Origin: Mucilaginibacter_A sp964244955 | GTDB taxonomy: Bacteria; Bacteroidota; Bacteroidia; Sphingobacteriales; Sphingobacteriaceae | Length of the DNA: 30,774 bases | Direction: 5' to 3' | NCBI GenBank assembly: GCA_964244955.1 | Contig: CAXTKQ010000034.1 | Coordinates: forward strand, 1-30,774 | In this document: one piece after another, positions 22,763 through 29,314 of the stretch | Layout of the letters: each line of letters opens with the position of its first letter | How positions within the stretch are numbered: the first letter of the stretch is position 1 | Position numbers and translations under genes: made by a program | Notes under the pieces: model-generated | Databases searched by the model: none | What the model saw: the letters and a program-made list of their open reading frames with translations, nothing else | What the model was told of the DNA's origin: nothing

Positions 22763-23809
22763 TTATTTTGGGTGGTATTTAGACTGGCTCAGGATTTTTT
22801 GTTCGTCCCGGTCTGTCATCAATTGCTGCAAAGTAACCTTCGGGTTTTTGTCCATATATTGCTTTACAATCTGCCAGCCTGTCCAAACCGCCAGTTTTGG
22901 TGCCGAATTATTATGGTCGCCCAAGCCAGGCGTAAATGGTGCTTCGGTTAAATACTTTTGTATCTTCTGATAATCCGTTTCATAAATCAGGTTATCTTCC
23001 AAAAAATAGCCCCAAATGTTTGCCTGGTTTTCGTTGCACCATTTCAACTGTGCATCGGTATAACCAATTTTAGTGGAATCAGGAACCTCGGGTAAAACAT
23101 GGTCCATAAAATACATGATCTTTCCGTTGTAAACCATCCGCGAAAGCAACGATTTGTCATCCTCCGTTTGCTCCTCAAACATTTCTTCGCGCGCCAAACT
23201 TTCTACAACACGTGGCACCATATTGTCTGGCATAAAACGGCGCGAAATATAATGCGGAAAAGTTTCGATCAAAGCCGGATAAAACTTAGAATTGGCACCC
23301 AAAAAAAGGTCTAAACCAATACCGATATAATGGTTGCCGATGGAGTTTTGTGCTTGGAAACCAGAGAAATAAGCGTAAACATGCGGCAGGTTTTTTTGCG
23401 GGTAATAGTATTTAATGTGCTTAAAAGCGTCCGTCATTTCGGCTTCTTGCCTGTCTAAATTCGGGTAAACAGAATCCACTTCGTGCTTTAAATCAAGGTA
23501 AGGCCTTGCGGCAAAAACTTTTCTGAGGTTTGCAAAATAAGCCGTGTCTTTTACGCTTCCGGCACCCAAAATTCGTTCGATAAAATCAACATAAAAATCG
23601 CCGTAATGCCGGTACAATTGGTTGGCTTTGGTTGGATAATTGCTGTTTCTGAAACCATCAAAATCGTGGTCAAAGCGTTCTATTTTTACGTTAAGGTTGA
23701 TGCCGCTGACATCAATTTTATCTTTTCTTTTGCAAGAAGCAAGGAAAACACAAATCAGAAAAATTAGATAGCTTTGTTTTTTCAGGATTTGGGAAACAGT
23801 TTGGTTCAT
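22763..23809 (-). CDS. gldB: Gliding motility lipoprotein GldB
   Basis: GldB is a cell-envelope lipoprotein required for gliding in Flavobacterium and widespread in Bacteroidota, including non-gliders; its molecular role is not settled. The 348-residue protein has a lipoprotein signal with FLASC (Cys26), then the characteristic IDVSGINLNVKIERFDHDF opening at about residues 32-50. Conserved blocks FYVDFIERILGAG, YFSGFQ...YIGIGLDLFLG and the C-terminal DHNNSAPKLAVWTGWQIV segments are recognisable. It is divergent from nadE with a 65-base gap, an arrangement I recall from other members of the phylum. No gldC follows; the next feature downstream is a convergent small gene. Confidence 0.92.
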   Translation of the reverse strand: MNQTVSQILKKQSYLIFLICVFLASCKRKDKIDVSGINLNVKIERFDHDFDGFRNSNYPTKANQLYRHYGDFYVDFIERILGAGSVKDTAYFANLRKVFAARPYLDLKHEVDSVYPNLDRQEAEMTDAFKHIKYYYPQKNLPHVYAYFSGFQAQNSIGNHYIGIGLDLFLGANSKFYPALIETFPHYISRRFMPDNMVPRVVESLAREEMFEEQTEDDKSLLSRMVYNGKIMYFMDHVLPEVPDSTKIGYTDAQLKWCNENQANIWGYFLEDNLIYETDYQKIQKYLTEAPFTPGLGDHNNSAPKLAVWTGWQIVKQYMDKNPKVTLQQLMTDRDEQKILSQSKYHPK

Positions 23810-23874
23810 ATCAAACGAAAATAAAATTTTAATCTGTTAAACGCTAATATTGCCTTTACAGATACCTTTTTAAT

Positions 23875-25536
23875 ATGAAGATCGCATTAGCACAGCTTAA
23901 TTACCACGTTGGGAATTTTGAGGCCAACACCCATAAAATAATTGATGCCATAAAAGAAGCACAGCAAAACGGTGCAGATTTAGTGGTTTTTGCCGAACTG
24001 TGCATCAGCGGTTATCCGGCACGCGATTTTTTAGAGTTTACCGAGTTTATTGCTTTGTGCGATGGTTCGGCCAAGCAAATTGCAGCCGCTTGCTACGGCA
24101 TTGCCTGCATCATCGGTTTGCCAACCATTAATGCTACGCCCGAAGGAAAAGATTTGTACAACTCCGCTTACTTCATTGAAAATGGTACGGTAAAAGCAGT
24201 AGCCAACAAAGCGTTGCTGCCCAATTATGATGTGTTTGACGAATACCGATACTTTGAACCGGCAACAGAATTTCAATGTATTGAATACAAAGGCCAAAAA
24301 ATTGCATTGACCATTTGCGAGGATTTGTGGAACAACATTGACGACCCGCTTTACCGAACGCGGCCGATGGATGTGTTGATCGGGCAAAAACCGGATTTGA
24401 TGATCAACATTGCCGCTTCGCCTTTTGCTATTGGGCACGACCAGGAGCGAATGCAGGTTTTAAGCTACAACGCCAAAAAGTACGCTTTGCCGCTGCTTTA
24501 TGTAAACCATGTTGGTGCGCAAACCGAACTGATTTTTGACGGCGGATCAATGGTTTACGATTCGAAAGGACAAATTATTGACGAGCTGGATTATTTTAAA
24601 GAGCAGATCGCTTATTACAACATCGAAAAAATAGGCATAAAAGAAGTATTCATCAAAGGCGAAAAACCGTTAACGCCGGATGTTTCGCGGATGAGCAAGA
24701 TTGAGCAAATCCATCAGGCTTTGATTTTGGGCATCCGTGATTATTTTAAAAAATCAGGTTTTGCCAAAGCAACATTGGGCCTTTCCGGCGGTATTGATTC
24801 GGCTTTGGTTTGTGTTTTGGCTTGCGAAGCTTTGGGTGCCGAAAATGTGATGGCTGTTTTGCTGCCTTCCGCTTTTTCTTCCGATCATTCCATTAAAGAT
24901 GCCGAAGATTTGGTGAAAAATCTGGGCTGCATGAGCCAAACTGTTGCCATTAAAGAAATTACAAATGCTTTTGAACACGCTTTAGAACCGCAATTTGCCG
25001 GTTTGCCTTTTAATATTGCGGAGGAAAATATCCAGTCGCGCAGCCGTGCCGTTATTTTAATGGCCATGTGCAACAAGTTTGGCTATATTTTGCTCAACAC
25101 ATCCAATAAAAGTGAAGCTGCTGTTGGTTACGGAACTTTGTATGGCGATATGTGCGGCGGAATTTCGGTTTTGGGCGATGTGTACAAAACGCAGGTTTAC
25201 GAACTGGCCAATCACATCAACCGCGAACAGGAAATCATCCCGCAAAATTCTATTGTAAAACCACCTTCCGCAGAACTTCGGCCTGGGCAAAAAGATTCGG
25301 ATTCGTTGCCGGATTACGATATTCTCGACCGAATTTTAAAAGAATACATTGAATTCCGAAAATCTTCTGCCAGTATTATTGCCCAAGGTTTTGACGAAGC
25401 TGTGGTGCGAAAAGTGATTCGCTTGGTCAATATTTCCGAACACAAACGTTACCAAACGCCGCCCATTTTACGGGTTTCGGCCAAAGCTTTTGGTATGGGC
25501 AGAAGGATGCCGATTGTTGGGAAGTATTTATCGTGA
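23875..25536 (+). CDS. nadE: Glutamine-dependent NAD+ synthetase
   Basis: NadE makes NAD+ from nicotinate adenine dinucleotide, ATP and glutamine-derived ammonia in the cytoplasm. The N-terminal nitrilase-type glutaminase domain has the catalytic triad Glu41 (AELCISGYPARD), Lys112 (NKALLPNYDVF) and Cys148 (TICEDLW). The C-terminal synthetase domain has the PP-loop LSGGIDSA at 303-310, followed by NTSNKSEAAVGYGTLYGD and the RPGQKDSDSLPDYDILD block. The 553 residues are the full length of the two-domain form. The start ATG at 23875 gives the standard MKIALAQLN opening. No upstream promoter of the TAnnTTTG type is clear in the 65-base divergent gap. Confidence 0.97.
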   Translation: MKIALAQLNYHVGNFEANTHKIIDAIKEAQQNGADLVVFAELCISGYPARDFLEFTEFIALCDGSAKQIAAACYGIACIIGLPTINATPEGKDLYNSAYFIENGTVKAVANKALLPNYDVFDEYRYFEPATEFQCIEYKGQKIALTICEDLWNNIDDPLYRTRPMDVLIGQKPDLMINIAASPFAIGHDQERMQVLSYNAKKYALPLLYVNHVGAQTELIFDGGSMVYDSKGQIIDELDYFKEQIAYYNIEKIGIKEVFIKGEKPLTPDVSRMSKIEQIHQALILGIRDYFKKSGFAKATLGLSGGIDSALVCVLACEALGAENVMAVLLPSAFSSDHSIKDAEDLVKNLGCMSQTVAIKEITNAFEHALEPQFAGLPFNIAEENIQSRSRAVILMAMCNKFGYILLNTSNKSEAAVGYGTLYGDMCGGISVLGDVYKTQVYELANHINREQEIIPQNSIVKPPSAELRPGQKDSDSLPDYDILDRILKEYIEFRKSSASIIAQGFDEAVVRKVIRLVNISEHKRYQTPPILRVSAKAFGMGRRMPIVGKYLS

Positions 25537-25541
25537 TACTG

Positions 25542-25565
25542 ATTTTATAGGTGTAAAAAAAGTAT
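25542..25565 (+). repeat. Interspersed motif copy I (degenerate)
   Basis: TAAAAAAAGTAT at 25554-25565, preceded by GATTTTATAGGTG, differs from the core at two positions, one of them the variable C/T. It lies between the convergent stop codons of nadE and the next gene. Confidence 0.5.
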
Positions 25566-25572
25566 GAGCCTG

Positions 25573-26997
25573 TTACTTTTTAAAAGATTGTAAATTCATT
25601 CTCAAATTAATACCAGCCGAACCAAACTTTAATTGCTGCGAACCCAATCCGCCTAAAGGATATTTTAAAAAAGGTTGAATTTGAAACTCTTTTTTGCCAA
25701 GAGGATAAGTAAACCCGGCAGCTAAATTCAGCGTTTTGGCAAAATTAAAATGGCTAAAGCTTTTGCGGTTTTGCAAAACTTGCATACTTGTACCGGCAGC
25801 AGCAAGGCCAGTATTTGCAGCGGTAAAAACAGCATAATGATAATTGTAAACTTCCCGGGCAAAAGTATTGGAACTTAATCCGGCCGAAACCGAAATACTG
25901 TTTTTACCGGGCAAAAATGTGTAAGTTAAATTAACCGGGATATCCAAAGCCAGCAAACTGGCATCCATACTTTTTAAACTGGAAGTTTGAACGCTTGAGG
26001 TAACCGGAACAGGTTGCGCAGCAATTGCTGAATAAGAATTTGCTGCCAGTTGACTATTTACCGGAACGCCCTGGCTGTAACTCAAATTATTCTGTATCAA
26101 ACCTAAACTGGTAGATAATTTGAAGTTTTTTGCTACGCGGAAATCCATAAAAACACCTGCACCCAAACCCAACTGGTTAGTGCTGCCTTTTGCATAATTT
26201 AAATGTACCCCGGCAAATAAACCAAAACCAAATTTTGAGGGTTTACCGGAAAGCTTTTTAACCGTTTCTGTTTTTTTTGCAATAACCGATTTGTTGACAG
26301 GGTTTGTTGTTTTTACAATAATTTGCCGAGGTTTTTTTTGGGAAGAATCTATGGAAGCTGCCGGACTAATTGAAGCTTTTAGAGCAACAATTTCCTGTTG
26401 ATGTTTTGAAGAAAAAGCCGCTGAACTTGCTACATCAACCTTGGTTTTTTTTGCTGCGCTATCTGCAACCGATGCTTTTTTTATACCGGTAAAAACAGTA
26501 TTCGTTGGAAGCTTTGTTTCCGTTTTAAACTGGTTTTTTGGTTTGGTTTCTTGTTGTTCGGATTTTTGTGGTTGTACTTGTAAACGTTGCGCAATTATTG
26601 GCGATACTGTTTTTACCGGTGTTTTTTTGGTGTTGGCTGATGGTCTTACTTTATCATAAGGAAGTTTTTTTGTTAAGGAAAGCTTTTGGTTAGAAGTTAA
26701 GTTTTTATAAACAGAATCAGCTTTTTGCAATTTTGAATTAGAAGGTTTTGATTGTTGTTGTTTCATCATTTTCGGGCTGGTGTTTGCAACGTTGGATGAT
26801 GAAAACCAAAACAACAAAATACCCAAAAGCAAAGCCGCAACAGGTGCAAACCACCAAAAAAAATAATCGCGGCGGTTCTTTTCAGGATATTTTTCCCGCA
26901 AACGGTTCCAGCCTTCATCGGCCGTTCCGTCGTCGTATTCCTCAAAAATTTGTTTGATCCGGTTTTTTAACTCCTCGTCAAAATTTTCTTTTTCCAT
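25573..26997 (-). CDS. Putative anti-sigma factor spanning both membranes, with C-terminal beta-barrel
   Basis: The 474-residue protein has a charged cytoplasmic N-terminus (1-44), one strong membrane helix (about 46-66, YFFWWFAPVAALLLGILLFW), a long low-complexity Lys/Ser/Thr/Gln/Pro linker (about 70-255) and a C-terminal region of about 220 residues. That region has alternating beta strands like small outer-membrane barrels (FGFGLFAGVHLNYAKG, LGLGAGVFMDFRV, INLRMNL). There is no signal peptide. It starts inside the stop codon of the ECF sigma gene (one-base overlap), so it is very likely its regulator. The layout resembles the dual membrane-spanning anti-sigma factors (Dma) reported in Bacteroides thetaiotaomicron. 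Function is inferred from layout and context, since no ASD motif can be confirmed by eye. Confidence 0.65.
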   Translation of the reverse strand: MEKENFDEELKNRIKQIFEEYDDGTADEGWNRLREKYPEKNRRDYFFWWFAPVAALLLGILLFWFSSSNVANTSPKMMKQQQSKPSNSKLQKADSVYKNLTSNQKLSLTKKLPYDKVRPSANTKKTPVKTVSPIIAQRLQVQPQKSEQQETKPKNQFKTETKLPTNTVFTGIKKASVADSAAKKTKVDVASSAAFSSKHQQEIVALKASISPAASIDSSQKKPRQIIVKTTNPVNKSVIAKKTETVKKLSGKPSKFGFGLFAGVHLNYAKGSTNQLGLGAGVFMDFRVAKNFKLSTSLGLIQNNLSYSQGVPVNSQLAANSYSAIAAQPVPVTSSVQTSSLKSMDASLLALDIPVNLTYTFLPGKNSISVSAGLSSNTFAREVYNYHYAVFTAANTGLAAAGTSMQVLQNRKSFSHFNFAKTLNLAAGFTYPLGKKEFQIQPFLKYPLGGLGSQQLKFGSAGINLRMNLQSFKK

Positions 26998-27548
26998 TAT
27001 CCTTTTTCTTCTTGCTGAAGGATCAGTTTTCGTAAGCGCTCTTTTGCCCGGCCTAAATATACCCGCGACGAACTGGCTGCAATCCCCAACATCAAACTAA
27101 TTTCTTCATGATTGTAGCCATCCACTTCGTATAAATTAAAAACCATACGGTTCATTTCGGGCAGCAATTGCATCAGCATTAAAATATCGTCTGCATTTAA
27201 TTTTGATACAACCAATGCCGGCGTGGCTGCAAAAGCAGCTTCATCCAAATCGGCTTCCGCTAAATTTTTAATGTTTTTTCTGCGTTGGTCAATAACTGTA
27301 TTTACAATAACTCTGCGTAGCCAGGGTTTAAACGGCAGTTTTTCGTCAAAGCTTTTTATCGAATTAAATACTTTGATAAATGCATCGTTTACTGCTTCCA
27401 GCGCATCGTCCCGATTGGCCGAATAGCGCAAACCAATGCCCACGGCGTAGCCATAAAACTGTTTGTACAGCAATTCCTGGTATTTTAAATGGCCGCGTTT
27501 ACATTGCCGAACCAGCTCTTGTTCGGCAATGGCCGGATGTTTTGGCAT
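26997..27548 (-). CDS. ECF-type RNA polymerase sigma factor
   Basis: This 183-residue protein has the two-domain layout of extracytoplasmic-function sigma factors. Region 2 spans about residues 22-92 (YKQFYGYAVGIGLRYS, DDALEAVNDAFIKVF, KPWLRRVIVNTVIDQRRK) and recognises the -10 element. Region 4 spans about 126-176 (LPEMNRMVFNLYEVDGYNHEEISLMLGI, split here, then SSSRVYLGRAKERL) and is a helix-turn-helix for the -35 element. It is the first gene of a two-gene operon with the membrane protein downstream on the minus strand. The 234-base gap upstream holds no TAnnTTTG box for it, which would fit autoregulation from its own promoter type. The target regulon cannot be read from this window. Confidence 0.93.
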   Translation of the reverse strand: MPKHPAIAEQELVRQCKRGHLKYQELLYKQFYGYAVGIGLRYSANRDDALEAVNDAFIKVFNSIKSFDEKLPFKPWLRRVIVNTVIDQRRKNIKNLAEADLDEAAFAATPALVVSKLNADDILMLMQLLPEMNRMVFNLYEVDGYNHEEISLMLGIAASSSRVYLGRAKERLRKLILQQEEKG

Positions 27549-27782
27549 GTATCAGTTCTTCATTCCCTGCCGGAACTAATGTTTTTTGTTTAAATAATGA
27601 TCTTTTTAACATCAATATTAAACATTACGCTGGTTGTTGTGGAAACGCTACAGGGATTAGAAAAAATTATTAAAAAAACAGCATTGAATAAAAAGTAGTT
27701 GTTGCCAAATAAAAATTTCAACTTTGTAGCGTTAGTTGCAAATGCTGCGTATTGGTTATATCAACGTACCAATTAAACCAAA

Positions 27783-28214
27783 ATGAAAAAATTAATTTGT
27801 TTAAGCAGTGTTTGTGTTATGCTGATGTTTTTTGCTTCATGTAAAAAGGACAGTAATTATTCAAAATCAATTATCGGGACTTGGGAACTGAAACAATATC
27901 GGACTGGTTCATTTCCTGTTTCTACTTCTCCTAAAGGAAATGGCAATCTCTTAAAATTTACTGCTTCAAAATATGAAATTTATAAAGATAATGTTCTTTC
28001 AAAAAGCGGCGTTTACACCTTGATACCGGATACTACTGTCGAAGTAAACGTTTGTTTAGTATTATCAAACAAGGAGTATAAAAGCAGGATTGTTTTTGAT
28101 GGAAAAGATGATCCCACGAAAACGTTTATAAAAATTTCGAATAATGAATTAACGCTTGCTTCCGGTTGTTTTGCGAACGACGGCGGAAGTATTTCTGTTT
28201 ACGAAAGACAATAA
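27783..28214 (+). CDS. Small lipocalin-like lipoprotein
   Basis: This 143-residue protein has a lipoprotein signal ending in FFASC (Cys20) followed by KKD. The mature part begins with IIGTWELKQYRTGS, the usual start of lipocalin-like domains in Bacteroidota (the G-x-W motif), and continues as short beta strands (LLKFTASKYEIYKDN, SGVYTLIP, SRIVFDGKDD, FIKISNNELTL). It is probably anchored to a membrane and binds a small ligand, which cannot be named. It stands alone, divergent from the sigma gene. Two cysteines in the mature part (CLVL and GCFA) could form a disulfide. Confidence 0.8.
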   Translation: MKKLICLSSVCVMLMFFASCKKDSNYSKSIIGTWELKQYRTGSFPVSTSPKGNGNLLKFTASKYEIYKDNVLSKSGVYTLIPDTTVEVNVCLVLSNKEYKSRIVFDGKDDPTKTFIKISNNELTLASGCFANDGGSISVYERQ

Positions 28215-28229
28215 AAGCGGGAAATGTTC

Positions 28230-28691
28230 TTACACCTTCACCAACTTTTTTAAAGCCAAAACCGTCCCAATGTGGAAACCTTCATGAAAAGGCAAAAAAT
28301 TGACCGCATCATCAATATTATCTAAAGCAATGCCATAACGCGTAACAACGGGCGTATAAGTGGTAAAAAAGCCTTTTTTGTAATCGCTTTCAAACTCGTT
28401 TAAAGAGGAAAGCATTAATGTTTTGATGATTTCTACTTCGCTGGTATCTATAAAACCTTCCGGTTTGGTGCCGGGCACATAAGGCGTAACATATTTGTCC
28501 TGCACAATAGGTTGCAAGCCGGAACGCTTGTAGCAAATGGATTGTTGGGCCGATACAAGGTGCGCCATGTTCCAGATGATGTTATTGTTAAAGCCTTCGG
28601 GTATTTGGTTTAACTGTTCGGTGCTTAAATCTTCAACTAGTGTAAGCAAAAAAGTTCTGGTGTTCTTTACGTTTTCAATTTGCTGGTGCAT
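28230..28691 (-). CDS. DinB-family protein
   Basis: This 153-residue protein matches DinB/YfiT-like four-helix proteins: NTRTFLLTLVEDLSTEQLNQIPEGFNNNIIWNMAHLV over about residues 10-46, and HEGFHIGTVLALKKL near the end. Metal-ligand histidines in this family are one in the WxxAH motif (here NMAH, His44) and two in the C-terminal HxxxH motif (here HEGFH, about 137 and 141); all three are present. Members are metal-dependent hydrolases or thiol transferases, and the substrate cannot be told here. A 9-bp inverted repeat lies 11-37 bases upstream of its ATG. It is convergent with the lipocalin-like gene. Confidence 0.85.
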   Translation of the reverse strand: MHQQIENVKNTRTFLLTLVEDLSTEQLNQIPEGFNNNIIWNMAHLVSAQQSICYKRSGLQPIVQDKYVTPYVPGTKPEGFIDTSEVEIIKTLMLSSLNEFESDYKKGFFTTYTPVVTRYGIALDNIDDAVNFLPFHEGFHIGTVLALKKLVKV

Positions 28692-28701
28692 AGCTTCTAT
28701 A

Positions 28702-28728
28702 TTTTAGTAAAATCCTAAATTACTAAAA
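28702..28728. promoter_or_regulatory. Inverted repeat upstream of the DinB-like gene
   Basis: TTTTAGTAA (28702-28710) and TTACTAAAA (28720-28728) are a perfect 9-bp inverted repeat with a 9-base spacer, so centres are about 18 bases apart. The spacing resembles an operator for a dimeric regulator, and it could also form a leader hairpin. Confidence 0.45.
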
Positions 28729-28774
28729 CCACTGATATTTGGCAGGACAAAAAAAGCATTCGGTAAAAGCTTCA

Positions 28775-29218
28775 TTAAAAAGCTGCTTTATTGCTGAGGT
28801 AAATATCCCTGCAAACCAGGCTATCCGGCAAAACTTCAACCGCATTGATGCTGCCTTTGCCGTTGAAACTATTGGCGTACAAACCTGCCTTCTCCACCAC
28901 AAAAACCGAATACTGGCCGACTGGCAAAGCAACCTCAAAATAACCTTTTGCATTGCTGCTGGTTTTGGCTACGCATACTGTTTTCATGTCGGTAAAATAA
29001 GCACCGTTGCTTTTTACTTCATTTACATTGGTGAGGTTGTAGATGGCAATTTCGCGTTTTACAGGCTGCGGAACGGATGGCGCACGGCCCGGGCCTGGCA
29101 TTTGGTTGCCCTGCTTTAACAACACATAGCCGCAAATGCCCTGCTTTGGTTTTTTTTCAGGTTTGGTTTGAAAGAAAGGCACCAATAAAAATAGGATTAT
29201 AGATAAAAAACTTCTCAT
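28775..29218 (-). CDS. Secreted protein with carboxypeptidase-regulatory-like fold
   Basis: The 147-residue protein starts with a signal-like hydrophobic stretch (residues 3-16, FLSIILFLLVPFFQ). The mature part has GICGYVLLKQGNQMPGPGR at about 27-45, KREIAIYNLTNV, a central YFTDMKTVCVAKTSSNAKGYFEVALPVGQYSVFVVEK section split around residue 80, and a short C-terminal strand. The G-x-F-x-V-x-L-P-x-G-x-Y pattern (GYFEVALPVGQYSV) is that of carboxypeptidase regulatory-like / CNA-B type Ig domains found in many Bacteroidota envelope proteins. Three cysteines are present in the mature part. No enzymatic domain is attached; the role is unknown. Confidence 0.75.
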   Translation of the reverse strand: MRSFLSIILFLLVPFFQTKPEKKPKQGICGYVLLKQGNQMPGPGRAPSVPQPVKREIAIYNLTNVNEVKSNGAYFTDMKTVCVAKTSSNAKGYFEVALPVGQYSVFVVEKAGLYANSFNGKGSINAVEVLPDSLVCRDIYLSNKAAF

Positions 29219-29289
29219 AACATAAAAGTAAATGTATTATCTTAAACGCTTCAATAACAGATAAGCCTACCAGCCTTGTTAATTTAAAT

Positions 29290-29314
29290 ATACTTCTTTT
29301 ATGATCAAAAATTT
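29290..29314 (-). repeat. Interspersed motif copy J, overlapping a start codon
   Basis: On the minus strand the core TAAAAGAAGTAT (29301-29290) follows AAATTTTTGATCA. The first T of the core is complementary to the A of the ATG of the protease gene. Confidence 0.65.

Noticed and set aside
27549..27782. Possible small RNA or tRNA in the 234-base gap between the sigma factor and the lipocalin-like gene
   Set aside because: No cloverleaf, terminator or strong hairpin was seen. A CAACTTTG string near 27719-27726 resembles a -7 box with one mismatch but lacks a well-spaced TTG.
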